NCBI RefSeq assembly: GCF_017569225.1
Contig: NZ_CP071868.1
Span: forward strand, 558,001 to 622,000
Direction: 5' to 3'
DNA: 64,000 bases
Source: Pengzhenrongella sicca
GTDB lineage: Bacteria > Actinomycetota > Actinomycetes > Actinomycetales > Cellulomonadaceae
Shown here: piece by piece, positions 19,328 through 28,076 of the stretch
How positions within the stretch are numbered: position 1 is the first letter of the stretch
Layout: the number at the start of each line of letters is the position of its first letter
Notes under the pieces: generated by a model
The model's input: only the letters and a program-made list of their open reading frames with translations
Databases searched by the model: none
What the model was told of the DNA's origin: nothing
Program-made: the position numbers and the translations under genes

Positions 19328-20433
19328 CCGAGGTCCTCCACCGTGTAGTACCCGCTGTCCACGAGGACCTGCTGGTAGTTGCTCTTCGTGACGACCTGCG
19401 AGGTCAGCAGGTACGCGGGGACGGTCACGACGCCGTTGTCGTACGACGTGACGTCGTTCGTCTGCGGCTCGTCGTCGTTCAGCACGGCCTCGACCATCGA
19501 GACGGTGACCTCGGCGAGCTGGCGCGTGTCCTTGTAGACGGTCGCGAACTGCTCGCCGGCGATGATCGACTTGATGGAGCCGACCTCGGCGTCCTGCCCG
19601 GTCACGGCCGGCCACGGCTGCGCGTCGGTGCCGTACCCGATGCCCGCCGTGGCCTCGAGCAGGGCGATCGAGATGCCGTCGTACGGCGAGAGGATCCCGG
19701 CCAGGCGCAGTCCGGTGCCGTCGTAGGCGGGCAGCAGGGTCGCCATCCGGGTCGCGGCGGTCTCGCCGCTCCACCCCTGGGTCGCGATCGTCGCGAAGTC
19801 CGTCTGCCCGGACGGGACGACGAGCACGCCCGAGTCGAGGTAGGGCTGAAGGACCGACATCGCGCCGTCGTAGAACACGGTCGCGTTGTTGTCGTCGGGC
19901 GAGCCGGCGAACAGCTCGACCGCGAACGGCCCGGCGGCGCCGGTCGGCGCGCCGCCCGCGTCCAGGACCCCGAGGCCCTGGAGCAGCGTGGTCGCCTGCT
20001 GCACGCCGACGCGCGCGTTGTCGAACGTCGCGTAGTAGTCGACGTCCGGGCTGTCGCGGATCAGCCGGTCGTAGGAGATCACCGGGATGTCGGCGGCGGC
20101 CGCCTCGGCGAGCACGTCCGTGAGCTTCGTGCCGTCGATCGCGGCCACGATCAGCACGTCGGCCCCGGCGCTGATCATCGCCTCGATCTGGCTGATCTGG
20201 GTCGGGACGTCGTCCTCGGCGTACTCGAGGTCGACCGAGTGGCCGAGCGCCTCGAGCTGCGCGGAGACGTTGTCGCCGTCGGCGATCCACCGGTCGGACG
20301 TCGTCGTCGGCATCGCGACGCCGACGAGCTGGGCGCCGGTCTCGCCGGGAGCGCCTGCGCACCCGGCCAGTGCCGTCGTCGTCGCCAGCGCCAGCGCCGC
20401 CGCTACGGCGCGGCGCGTGGTCACGTGTCTCAT
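19324..20433 (-). CDS. Sugar-binding lipoprotein (periplasmic-binding-protein type 1, ChvE/XylF-like)
   Basis: Exported lipoprotein of 369 residues from the chosen start. The signal peptide is basic and ends at lipobox LAGC, so it is anchored on the outer face of the membrane. The mature part is a type 1 sugar-binding fold: [17 protein letters not shown], then [21 protein letters not shown] and AVTGQDAE, as in xylose/multiple-sugar binders such as ChvE. Two starts are possible: ATG 20451, or ATG 20433, which has GAGGG nine bases upstream; I prefer the latter. No ABC permease or ATPase gene accompanies it. Its gene overlaps the chemoreceptor gene, so it may serve sensing rather than uptake. 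Confidence 0.88.
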   Translation of the reverse strand: MRHVTTRRAVAAALALATTTALAGCAGAPGETGAQLVGVAMPTTTSDRWIADGDNVSAQLEALGHSVDLEYAEDDVPTQISQIEAMISAGADVLIVAAIDGTKLTDVLAEAAAADIPVISYDRLIRDSPDVDYYATFDNARVGVQQATTLLQGLGVLDAGGAPTGAAGPFAVELFAGSPDDNNATVFYDGAMSVLQPYLDSGVLVVPSGQTDFATIATQGWSGETAATRMATLLPAYDGTGLRLAGILSPYDGISIALLEATAGIGYGTDAQPWPAVTGQDAEVGSIKSIIAGEQFATVYKDTRQLAEVTVSMVEAVLNDDEPQTNDVTSYDNGVVTVPAYLLTSQVVTKSNYQQVLVDSGYYTVEDLG

Positions 20434-20519
20434 CTGTTCAACCCTCGTCATGGGCGCACGGCCCTGTACAGCTGCGCGGCATCGCGCAACGGCCGTCCTA
20501 TCGGCCGCCGTCGCGCCGA

Positions 20520-20535
20520 TGTGAGCGCTCTCACC
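20520..20535. promoter_or_regulatory. Operator candidate upstream of the sugar-binding protein/chemoreceptor operon
   Basis: TGTGAGCGCTCTCACC fits the Crp/GlxR pattern TGTGA-N6-TCAC. Read on the minus strand it contains TGAGAGCGCTCACA, which differs at only two of 14 positions from the CebR/CelR cellobiose operator TGGGAGCGCTCCCA known in actinobacteria. It lies about 90 bp upstream of the operon. The sequence alone cannot decide between the two regulator types. Either would link the operon to sugar availability. Confidence 0.45.
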
Positions 20536-20609
20536 GCGGCCACCCCCTCACCGCCCTCTCGCCGAGTGCGACGGAGTGGCGTTCGCGGGCGCGTGGAGCC
20601 GGCGCGGGG

Positions 20610-22013
20610 TCAGTGGGGGGTGGGGAGCGCTACCGGGAGGCTGGCCGGGGGCTCGGCGAGCAGGGTCTGCTCGCGCCAGGCGGGCGACAGTCGCACGACG
20701 CCGCCGACGACCGTGACGGCCGGCGAGCGCACGCCCACGCGGGCCGCCCGCTCGGCGATCGTCGCGAGCGTCCCGACCGTGGTCCGCTGGCCGGGGCCGA
20801 ACCCGTCCTCGACGACGGCGACCGGGGTGTCGGCCGGCCGGCCGGCCGCGACGAGCGCGCGGGCGTGGTCGGCCAGACCGCGCACGCCCATGAGCAGCAC
20901 GACCGTGTGGTCCGGCGCCGGCGGGACCGCGCCGATGTCGTCGTGGCCGGTCAGCACCGTGAACCCGCGCGAGATGCCGCGATGCGTGACCGGGATCCCC
21001 GCGGCGGCCGGCACCGCGACCGCGCTCGTGACCCCGGGCACGACCTCGACGGGCACCCCCGCGAGCCGGCAGACCTCCGCCTCCTCCGAGCCGCGGCCGA
21101 AGACGAACGGGTCGCCGCCCTTGAGCCGCACGACGGTGCGCCCGGCGAGCGCGTGCTCGACGAGCAGGGAGTTGATCCGGTCCTGCGGGACGGCGTGGTG
21201 GCCCGGCGACTTGCCGACGTCGATCACGAGCACGTCCGGGGAGAGCTCGGCGAGCACCGCGCGCGGCGCGAGCCGGTCGACGACGACGACGTCGGCCGCG
21301 GCGAGCAGGCGCCGCCCGCGCACCGTGAGCAGGTCCGGGTCGCCCGGCCCGCCGCCGACGAGCGCGACCGAGCCGACCTCGACGGGCGCCGGGGCGGGAG
21401 TCCCCGCGCCGACAACCTCTCCGCCAGCAACCGCACCGCCAGCAACCGCACCGCCAGCAACCGCACCGCCGCCAGCAACCCCGCCGCCGTCGGCCGGATC
21501 CCCGGCGCGCGCGCGGCGTCGGCGGCGGCCCAGCGGCAGCTCGCCGCCCTGCAGCAGCGCCGCGAGCGCGTCCCGCAGCCCCGCGGCCCGGCGCGGGTAC
21601 CCGCCCGCGGTGACCGCGACGACGACGTCGTCGACCCGCGCGACCGCGGGCACCCACGCGGACGCCGCGCGCGCGTCGCTGGCCTGCACGCACCACACGC
21701 GCGCTGCGTCGGCGTCGGCGAGCACGCGCGCGTCCACGTCGGGCCGCCCGGTCGCGGTGTGTGCGAGCCAGGCGCCGTCGAGGTCGCCCGGCGCGTACTC
21801 CCGCGGGACCCACGTGAGCGCGCCGTCGGCCGCGAGCCGCGCGATCTCCGGCTCGGCCGCGGGCGCGACGACCCACACGTCGGCCCCGGCCTCGACCAGC
21901 CCGCGGGCGCGCCGCGCCCCGACCGGCCCGGCGCCGACGACGACGGCGCGGCGGCCCGCGACGCGCAGCGTCAGGGGATAGGTGGGCGCGGGACCGCTCG
22001 GGCCCGCGCTCAT
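20610..22013 (-). CDS. cysG: Siroheme synthase: precorrin-2 dehydrogenase domain fused to uroporphyrinogen-III C-methyltransferase
   Basis: Makes siroheme, the cofactor of the sulfite reductase encoded upstream in the same operon. In the 467 residues, about 1-150 form a CysG N-terminal Rossmann domain (AVVVGAGPVGARRARGL), followed by a Gly/Ala/Val repeat linker and a SUMT domain (about 215-460) with VGGGPGDPDLLTVRG, VRLKGGDPFVFGRG and [22 protein letters not shown]. Ferrochelatase activity, normally in the CysG N-terminal half, is assumed. ATG 22013 overlaps the permease stop (ATGA). Being last in the cysteine-controlled operon, its supply is tied to sulfite reductase demand. Confidence 0.92.
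   Translation of the reverse strand: MSAGPSGPAPTYPLTLRVAGRRAVVVGAGPVGARRARGLVEAGADVWVVAPAAEPEIARLAADGALTWVPREYAPGDLDGAWLAHTATGRPDVDARVLADADAARVWCVQASDARAASAWVPAVARVDDVVVAVTAGGYPRRAAGLRDALAALLQGGELPLGRRRRRARAGDPADGGGVAGGGAVAGGAVAGGAVAGGEVVGAGTPAPAPVEVGSVALVGGGPGDPDLLTVRGRRLLAAADVVVVDRLAPRAVLAELSPDVLVIDVGKSPGHHAVPQDRINSLLVEHALAGRTVVRLKGGDPFVFGRGSEEAEVCRLAGVPVEVVPGVTSAVAVPAAAGIPVTHRGISRGFTVLTGHDDIGAVPPAPDHTVVLLMGVRGLADHARALVAAGRPADTPVAVVEDGFGPGQRTTVGTLATIAERAARVGVRSPAVTVVGGVVRLSPAWREQTLLAEPPASLPVALPTPH
21421..21483 (-). repeat. 15-bp minisatellite in the cysG interdomain linker
   Basis: Three perfect copies of CCGCCAGCAACCGCA (21421-21435, 21436-21450, 21451-21465) and a fourth imperfect copy to 21483. 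They encode repeating GGAVA pentapeptides in the flexible linker between the two enzyme domains. Units are multiples of three, so length changes keep the frame. Confidence 0.9.
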
Positions 22014-22945
22014 CGGGCCGTCTCCGCGATGAGCCCGCGCCGGCGCAGCAGGCCGCGCTCGAGCGGGGCGAAGAAGAGCAGCTCGACCAGGATCCCGACG
22101 GTGAGGATGAGGAGGATCGCGACCAGGACGACGGACATGTCCTGGATCTCCCGGCCCTGCTGCAGCATCGAGCCGAGCCCGAACCCGATCGTGCCGCCGA
22201 CGGCGATGATCTCGGCCGCCATGAGCGAGCGCCAGGAGAACGCCCAGCCCTGCTTGAGGCCGGCGACGTAGCCGGGCAGCGCGGCCGGCAAGATCACGTA
22301 CCGGATCTGCTCGAGCGGGTTCGCGCCGAGCACCCGGCCCACGCGCCGGTATAGCGGCGGCACCTGGTCCACGCCCGCGACCAGGCCGTTGATGATCGAG
22401 GGGATCGCCCCCATGAGGATGACGAAGTACGCCGTGGCGTCGGTGAGGCCGAACCACAGGATCGCCGCAGGCACCCAGGCCACCGACGGCAGCACCTGCA
22501 GCCCCGTGATCAGCGGGCCGAACGCCATCCGGACCCAGCGCACGCGCGCGACGAGGATCCCGATGGGCGTCGCGACGAGCACCGAGATGCCGAAGCCGAC
22601 GACGCCGCGCTCGAGGCTGGTCAGCACGGCCTTCTGCACGTCCCCGCGCTCGAGGGCGGCGCCGAACGCGGTCAGCACGTCCAGCGGGCTCGGCACGATG
22701 TACGTCGGCTTGATCCCGGTCAGGACGAAGAGCTGCCAGCCCGCGACGAGCAGCGCGAGCGCGAGCAGCGGCGCGAGCGCCGTCCAGAGCGTGCGCCGCC
22801 CGCGCCGGGTCCCGCCGGCCGGCGCGGTCTGCAGTGCGTCGAGGCCTGACTCGAGGGAGCGGACGTCGCTGGCGGTGGACGAGCTGGCGGTCGACGAGCT
22901 GGTCGTGGATGCGCTGGTCGTGGACGTGCTGGGCTCAGACGGCAT
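22010..22945 (-). CDS. ABC importer permease, SsuC/TauC type (sulfur-source uptake)
   Basis: Integral membrane permease of 311 residues with a Ser/Thr-rich N-terminal tail (about 5-26) and six helices from about residue 52. The cytoplasmic EAA loop reads LPAALPGYVAGLKQGWAFSW. The family imports sulfonates, taurine or nitrate-like anions. Placement between sulfate-reduction genes and siroheme synthase argues for a sulfur compound (sulfate or sulfonate). No sulfonate monooxygenase gene is nearby, so the substrate stays open. It overlaps the ATPase gene by 11 bp and cysG by 4 bp. Confidence 0.88.
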   Translation of the reverse strand: MPSEPSTSTTSASTTSSSTASSSTASDVRSLESGLDALQTAPAGGTRRGRRTLWTALAPLLALALLVAGWQLFVLTGIKPTYIVPSPLDVLTAFGAALERGDVQKAVLTSLERGVVGFGISVLVATPIGILVARVRWVRMAFGPLITGLQVLPSVAWVPAAILWFGLTDATAYFVILMGAIPSIINGLVAGVDQVPPLYRRVGRVLGANPLEQIRYVILPAALPGYVAGLKQGWAFSWRSLMAAEIIAVGGTIGFGLGSMLQQGREIQDMSVVLVAILLILTVGILVELLFFAPLERGLLRRRGLIAETAR

Positions 22946-23741
22946 GGCGGCGGATCTCCCCTCGGAGGTGCTCGGTGATCTCGACCGCGAGCGTGGCGAC
23001 CTCGGGCGCCTCGATGCGGCGCGTCCCCTCGACCTCGACGGTCCACTCGCGCACGATCCGGCCCGGCCGGCTCGACATGAGCAGGACCCGCTGCCCGAGC
23101 CGGACCGCCTCGCGCACGTTGTGCGTGATGAACACGATCGTGCGCCCCGTGGACGTCCAGATCCGCTCGAGCTCGTCGTGCAGCAGGTCCCGCGTGATCG
23201 CGTCGAGCGCCCCGAACGGCTCGTCCATCAGGAGCACCTCGCGCTCCTGGGCGAGCGAGCGGGCGAGCGCGACCCGCTGCCGCATCCCGCCGGACAGCTC
23301 GTGCACCGACTTGTCGCCCGCCCCGCCCAGGTGCACGAGCTCGAGCAGCTCGTCGGCCCGGGTCCGGCGCTCGGCCCGGCCGACGCCGCGCAGCCGCAGC
23401 GCGAGCTCGATGTTGCGCCGGGCGGTCAGCCAGGGCAGCAGCGCGGACTCCTGGAACATCAGGGCCGCGCCGTCGCCCGCCACCTCGACCGTGCCCGACG
23501 TCGCGGGCTCGAGCCCGGCGACGACGTTCAGCAGCGTCGACTTGCCGCACCCCGAGGCGCCCAGCAGGCAGACGAACTCGCCGGGCGCGATCGTCAGGTC
23601 GATCCCGTCGAGGATCGCGGGGCCGTCGGCGGCGAACCGCTTGCCGACCTGCCGCAGCCGGACGGCGGGCTCGACGCCTGCCGGCTCAGCCGTGGAGGGC
23701 CCGGCCAGCGCGGGCGCGGTCCGGGGCGCGGTGGTCGTCAT
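22935..23741 (-). CDS. ABC importer ATPase, SsuB/TauB type
   Basis: Cytoplasmic ATPase of 268 residues that powers the adjacent permease. It has Walker A LLGASGCGKSTLL, Q-loop FQESALLPW, signature [15 protein letters not shown], Walker B EVLLMDEPFGALD and H-loop FITHNVREA, the pattern of the nitrate/sulfonate/taurine subgroup. The start is two bases after the substrate-binding protein gene stop, and its end overlaps the permease gene by 11 bp. The N-terminal 25 residues are Pro/Ala-rich and not part of the fold. Confidence 0.92.
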   Translation of the reverse strand: MTTTAPRTAPALAGPSTAEPAGVEPAVRLRQVGKRFAADGPAILDGIDLTIAPGEFVCLLGASGCGKSTLLNVVAGLEPATSGTVEVAGDGAALMFQESALLPWLTARRNIELALRLRGVGRAERRTRADELLELVHLGGAGDKSVHELSGGMRQRVALARSLAQEREVLLMDEPFGALDAITRDLLHDELERIWTSTGRTIVFITHNVREAVRLGQRVLLMSSRPGRIVREWTVEVEGTRRIEAPEVATLAVEITEHLRGEIRRHAV

Positions 23742-23743
23742 GG

Positions 23744-24886
23744 CTACTCCTGTCCCAGGCCGGCCGACGAGACGGTCGGCTGACCGGCGTCAGCGAGCAC
23801 CGTGTTGAGCAGCCGCAGGTCGTAGATGCCGTCGAGCGACGCGTCCTCGGTCGTGCCCGCGGTCACGCCGGCCGCCAGCAGCGTCGGCAGCGTCTGCGCG
23901 AGCGGGTCCACGCTGAACGTGATGTTCGTGAACGCGCGGGCGATGACCTCGTCCGGCAGCGGCTTGCCCGCGGTCGTGGCGATCTCGGCGTTGACGACGG
24001 CGGGCGCCTCGCCCGGGTTCGCGTTCAGCCAGTCCACCGACGCGACGGTCCCGCGCAGCAGCGCCTCGACCGTCTCGGGGTGCTCGGCCAGGAACGACGC
24101 ACTCACGATGAGGTGCGTGGTCAGGAACTGCCCGTCGTCCCACAGGTCCTTCTCGTCGACCAGCACATGCGCGCCGGCCTCGAGCACGAGCCGCGAGGCC
24201 CACGGCTCGGGCAGCCACGCGCCGTCGAGCTTCCCGTCCTGGAAAAGCTGCAGCGTCTGGGCGTTCTCGGTCGGGGTGATCGTGACGTCGCCGCCGCCCG
24301 AGATCGAGTTCTCCAGGCCCTGCTCGGTGAGCCAGGACCGCAGCGCGACGTCCTGCGTCCCGCCGAGCTGCGGGGACGCGAGGTTGGTGCCCTTGAGGTC
24401 GGCCGCGGAGTCGATCCCGTCGCGCACGACGAACTGCGCGCCGCCCGACGTCGAGCCGGCGATGATGCGCAGCGACTCGCCGTCGCTCTTGATGAAGCCG
24501 TTGATGGCCGGGTTCGGGCCGATGAACGTCGCGTCGATGGCGCCGGCGTTGAGGGCCTCGATCGCGGCGGGCCCGGCGTTGAACACCTGGGTGGTGAGCG
24601 CGGTGTCGCCGAGCTCGGCGGCGAACAGACCGTTCGCGACCCCGACCAGAGCGGGCGCGTGCGTGACGTTGGCGAAGTAGCCGAGCCGCAGCTCGGTGGC
24701 GGCGGAGCCGGTGGCGGCGGTGGAGCCGGCGTCGGCGTCGGTCGCGGCGTCCGCGCCGCCGCTGCACGCGGCCAGCGCGAGCAGCGGCACGGCGGCGAGC
24801 GCGGCGACGATCCGCGTGGAGACGCGGAGGGAGAGGCGGCGGCTGGCCCCGGTTGGGGGGCGACCGGCAGGGCGGAGCGGGTGCAT
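23744..24886 (-). CDS. ABC importer substrate-binding lipoprotein, SsuA-like
   Basis: Lipoprotein of 380 residues, with a signal peptide ending at lipobox LALAAC (Cys about 41), then a type 2 binding fold (ELRLGYFANVTHAPALVG, FIGPNPAINGFI, LASPQLGGTQDVALRSWL, WLPEPWASRLV). It is related to aliphatic sulfonate/nitrate binders of the NMT1/SsuA group and would deliver a sulfur anion to the permease. ATG 24886 follows GAAAGG at a six-base spacing. It sits 66 bp downstream of cysN, the largest gap in the sulfur operon. Confidence 0.9.
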   Translation of the reverse strand: MHPLRPAGRPPTGASRRLSLRVSTRIVAALAAVPLLALAACSGGADAATDADAGSTAATGSAATELRLGYFANVTHAPALVGVANGLFAAELGDTALTTQVFNAGPAAIEALNAGAIDATFIGPNPAINGFIKSDGESLRIIAGSTSGGAQFVVRDGIDSAADLKGTNLASPQLGGTQDVALRSWLTEQGLENSISGGGDVTITPTENAQTLQLFQDGKLDGAWLPEPWASRLVLEAGAHVLVDEKDLWDDGQFLTTHLIVSASFLAEHPETVEALLRGTVASVDWLNANPGEAPAVVNAEIATTAGKPLPDEVIARAFTNITFSVDPLAQTLPTLLAAGVTAGTTEDASLDGIYDLRLLNTVLADAGQPTVSSAGLGQE

Positions 24887-24952
24887 GGCGGGCCTTTCGA
24901 GAACACGAGGTCGTGCGACGACGAGGGGCGAGGGGCGGGGCGAGCCGACCTG

Positions 24953-26278
24953 TCAGATCACGTACTGGGCAGGTCGCCGACCCGAACATCGCGCCTCGGC
25001 GAGCGGCTCGCCGACCATGCCGGCGGCGAGCGTCGCGCCGTCGTGCGCGTCGACGAGAAGGAACGCGCCCATCCGCCGCGAGGCGACGTACTCCTGCGCC
25101 GCGACGGGCGCCGCGAGCCGCAGCCGGACCTGGCCGATGTCGTTCAGCCCGAGCTGGTCGGCCGGCACGATCTCCGCCGAGTCCAGGTCGAGGCGGCCGA
25201 CGACGTCGCGCACCACGGCCGTGACCGTGCGCGTCGTGTGCTTGAGCAGCACGCGCGTGCCGGGCAGCAGGGCCCGGTCCGACAGCCAGCAGACGGTCGC
25301 GTCGAGGTCCTGGGTCGGGGTCGGCGCGTCGGCGGCCGCCGCGATGAGGTCGCCCCGGGCGATGTCGACGTCGTCGGCGAGCCGGAGCGTGACGGACTGC
25401 GGCGCGAACGCCTCGACGAGCTCGCCGTCGGCCGTGTCGATGCCGACCACGGTGGACGTCCGGCCCGAGGGCAGCACGACGACGGGGTCGCCGACCGCGA
25501 CGACGCCGGCCGCGATCTGCCCGGCGTAGCCGCGGTAGTCCCGGAACGTCTCGCCCTGGGGGCGCAGCACGATCTGGACCGGCAGCCGGAACGCCTCGGC
25601 CGCGGGGTCGAGCGCCGCGGGGATCTCCTCGAGCAGCTCGAGCAGGCTCGGGCCGTCGTACCAGGGAGTGCGGGCCGAGCGGTCCACGACGTTGTCGCCG
25701 GCGAGGGCCGAGACCGGGATGGTGCGCACGTCGGCAAGCCCGAGCCCGGTCGCGACCGCGACGACCTCGGCGGCCAGCCGCGCGTAGACGGCCTCGTCGA
25801 AGCCGACCAGGTCGATCTTGTTCACGGCGACGACCACGTGCGGGACCCGCAGCAGCGACGCGACCGCGAGGTGGCGGCGGGTCTGCTCGAGCGTCCCCTT
25901 GCGCGCGTCGATGAGCAGCACGACGACGTCGGCCGTGCTCGCGCCGGTCACGGTGTTGCGCGTGTACTGCACGTGCCCGGGGCAGTCCGCGAGGATGAAC
26001 GAGCGCCGTGCGGTCGCGAAGTACCGGTACGCGACGTCGATCGTGATGCCCTGCTCGCGCTCGGCGCGCAGCCCGTCGGTGAGCAGCGCGAGGTCGGTCT
26101 GCTCGAGGCCGCGGTCGCGGCTGACGCGCTCGACGGCGTCGAGCTGGTCGGTGAGCACGGACTTGGAGTCGTAGAGCAGCCGGCCAACCAGGGTCGACTT
26201 CCCGTCGTCGACGGAGCCGGCCGTGGCCAGCCGCAGCAGGCTCGCGTGCGCGAACGTCCGCGTGGGCTGTGCGGGCAT
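24953..26278 (-). CDS. cysN: Sulfate adenylyltransferase large (GTPase) subunit
   Basis: With CysD it activates sulfate to adenosine 5'-phosphosulfate (APS), coupled to GTP hydrolysis. The protein has 441 residues, close to standalone CysN, with no fused APS kinase. EF-Tu-like G motifs: G1 AGSVDDGKST, G3 DCPGHVQY, G4 NKID. Effector region EREQGITIDVAYRYF; two C-terminal beta-barrel domains follow. ATG 26278 shares one base with the cysD stop (TGATG overlap). Absence of cysC here fits a pathway that reduces APS directly. Confidence 0.95.
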   Translation of the reverse strand: MPAQPTRTFAHASLLRLATAGSVDDGKSTLVGRLLYDSKSVLTDQLDAVERVSRDRGLEQTDLALLTDGLRAEREQGITIDVAYRYFATARRSFILADCPGHVQYTRNTVTGASTADVVVLLIDARKGTLEQTRRHLAVASLLRVPHVVVAVNKIDLVGFDEAVYARLAAEVVAVATGLGLADVRTIPVSALAGDNVVDRSARTPWYDGPSLLELLEEIPAALDPAAEAFRLPVQIVLRPQGETFRDYRGYAGQIAAGVVAVGDPVVVLPSGRTSTVVGIDTADGELVEAFAPQSVTLRLADDVDIARGDLIAAAADAPTPTQDLDATVCWLSDRALLPGTRVLLKHTTRTVTAVVRDVVGRLDLDSAEIVPADQLGLNDIGQVRLRLAAPVAAQEYVASRRMGAFLLVDAHDGATLAAGMVGEPLAEARCSGRRPAQYVI

Positions 26279-27231
26279 CAGAAGTACCCCTCCTTCTTGC
26301 GGTCTTCCATGGCGGCCTCGCTCACGCGGTCGTCGGCCCGGGTCGCGCCGCGCTCGGTGAGACGGCTCGCGGCGACCTCGAGCACGACGTCGTCGACCCC
26401 GGCGGCGCTCGAGTCGACCGCGCCGGTGCAGGACATGTCGCCGACGGTCCGGTAGCGCACCCGCCGGGTCTCGACCGGCTCGCCGCGGCGCGGCTGCGAG
26501 TAGGGGCCGACCCCGACCCACATGCCGTCGCGGCCGAAGACCTGCCGCTCGTGCGCGTAGTACAGCCCGGGCAGCTCGATCGCCTCGGCGGCGATGTACC
26601 GCCAGATGTCGAGCTCGGTCCAGTTGCTCAGCGGGAAGACCCGCACGTGCTCGCCGACGCCGTGGCGCCCGTTGTAGAGGTTCCAGAGCTCGGGGCGCTG
26701 GTTGCGCGGGTCCCACTGCCCGAACTCGTCGCGCAGCGAGTAGATGCGCTCCTTCGCGCGCGCCTTCTCCTCGTCGCGGCGGCCGCCGCCGAAGACGGCG
26801 TCGAAGCGGTGCCCCGTGATCGCGTCGAGCAGCGGCAGGGTCTGCAGCTGGTTGCGCGTGCCGTCGGCGCGCTCGCGCAGCGAGCCGGCGTCGAGGTAGT
26901 CCTGCACCCGCGCGACCTCGAGGCGCAGGCCGAGTCGCGCGACGGTGGCGTCGCGGAAGGCGAGGACCTCCGGGAAGTTGTGCCCGGTGTCGACGTGGAG
27001 CACCGGGAACGGGACGGGCGCGGGCCAGAACGCCTTGACCGCGAGGTGCAGCATGACGACGGAGTCCTTGCCGCCGCTGAACAGGAGCACCGGCCGCTCG
27101 AACTCGGCGCTCACCTCCCGGAAGATGTGGATCGCCTCGCTCTCGAGCGCCTGCAGCTGCGTCAGCCGGCGGGCCGGCGGCGCGGCCTCGCCCGGGTCTG
27201 GCCGTAGGTCCGTGGTGACGGTGACGCTCAT
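26278..27231 (-). CDS. cysD: Sulfate adenylyltransferase small subunit
   Basis: Catalytic ATP sulfurylase subunit of 317 residues in the PP-loop family: LLFSGGKDSVVMLHLA (about 50-65), followed by FPVLHVDTGHNFPE, DAVFGGGRRDEEKARAKER, and the C-terminal RYRTVGDMSCTGAVDS. It ends with EDRKKEGYF, the typical CysD tail. ATG 27231 overlaps the cysH stop (ATGA). It forms the APS-producing complex with CysN encoded immediately downstream. Confidence 0.96.
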   Translation of the reverse strand: MSVTVTTDLRPDPGEAAPPARRLTQLQALESEAIHIFREVSAEFERPVLLFSGGKDSVVMLHLAVKAFWPAPVPFPVLHVDTGHNFPEVLAFRDATVARLGLRLEVARVQDYLDAGSLRERADGTRNQLQTLPLLDAITGHRFDAVFGGGRRDEEKARAKERIYSLRDEFGQWDPRNQRPELWNLYNGRHGVGEHVRVFPLSNWTELDIWRYIAAEAIELPGLYYAHERQVFGRDGMWVGVGPYSQPRRGEPVETRRVRYRTVGDMSCTGAVDSSAAGVDDVVLEVAASRLTERGATRADDRVSEAAMEDRKKEGYF

Positions 27232-28076
27232 GTGTGGATCCCGCATTCGGTCTTGGCGAGCCCGGCCCAGCGGCCGGATCGGGGGTCGGCGCCTGGGGCG
27301 ACCCGGGCGGTGCACGGCTGGCAGCCGATCGACGGGTAGCCGTCGGTCAGCAGGGGGTTGAGCGTCACGTCGTGCTCCGCCGCGTACGCGAGCAGGTCGT
27401 CGAACGTCCAGGGCGCGAGCGGGTTGATCTTCACGAGGCCGTGCAGCTCGTCCCACGTCACGATCGGCGTGGTCGCGCGCGTGGGCGCCTCGTCGCGGCG
27501 GACGCCGGTCACCCACGCCTCGTACCCGGCGAGCTGGGCCGCGAGCGGCTCGACCTTGCGCATCCGGCAGCAGGCCGCGGGGTCGCGCGCGAACAGCTCG
27601 GCGCCGTACTGCGCGTCCTGCTCTGCGACGGTCAGCCGCGGCAGCACGTCGACGACGCGGATCGGCAGTCGCGCCGCGACCTCGTCCCGCGTCGCCGAGG
27701 TCTGCGCGAAGTGGTACCCGGTCTCGAGGAAGAGCACGTCGACGCCGGGCGCGGCGGCTGACACGAGGTGCGGCAGCACGGCGTCGGCCATCGAGCACGC
27801 GACCGCGAGCGAGCCGCCGAACTCCGCCGCGGCCCACGCCGCGACCTCCTGCGCCGACGCGTCCGCGAGCCGGGGCGCGGCCTCGGCGACGACGGCGCGC
27901 AGCTCGTCCGCCGTGCGCAGCGGCCGGGCCGGCGCGTTCGACGGCGGCGCGGGCGGCTGCGGTGCGCGGGCCCGCGATCCGGCCGACGCCGGCGCGGAGA
28001 GCTGCGGCGCGGCCGGGACCAGCCCCGTCCAGACGCCGAGCCCCGGTAGCGCCGGGGTCCGCTCGGCGGCGCTCAC
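27228..28076 (-). CDS. cysH: APS reductase (thioredoxin-dependent, [4Fe-4S] type)
   Basis: Reduces APS to sulfite. Of the 282 residues, the first 55 are a Pro/Ala-rich extension not seen in most homologues. The core carries the four iron-sulfur cysteines (ACCRMRK and CQPCT) and the catalytic C-terminal ECGIH. These cysteines mark the APS-specific form rather than the PAPS form, in agreement with the lack of an APS kinase gene. The GTG start (28076) overlaps the sir stop (GTGA). It is the second structural gene of the cysteine-attenuated operon. Confidence 0.93.
   Translation of the reverse strand: MSAAERTPALPGLGVWTGLVPAAPQLSAPASAGSRARAPQPPAPPSNAPARPLRTADELRAVVAEAAPRLADASAQEVAAWAAAEFGGSLAVACSMADAVLPHLVSAAAPGVDVLFLETGYHFAQTSATRDEVAARLPIRVVDVLPRLTVAEQDAQYGAELFARDPAACCRMRKVEPLAAQLAGYEAWVTGVRRDEAPTRATTPIVTWDELHGLVKINPLAPWTFDDLLAYAAEHDVTLNPLLTDGYPSIGCQPCTARVAPGADPRSGRWAGLAKTECGIHT

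Noticed and set aside
20433-20451. ATG 20451 as start of the sugar-binding protein
   Set aside because: Possible, but only the ATG at 20433 has a well-placed GAGGG; the first six codons would add nothing to the signal peptide. Kept as an alternative only.
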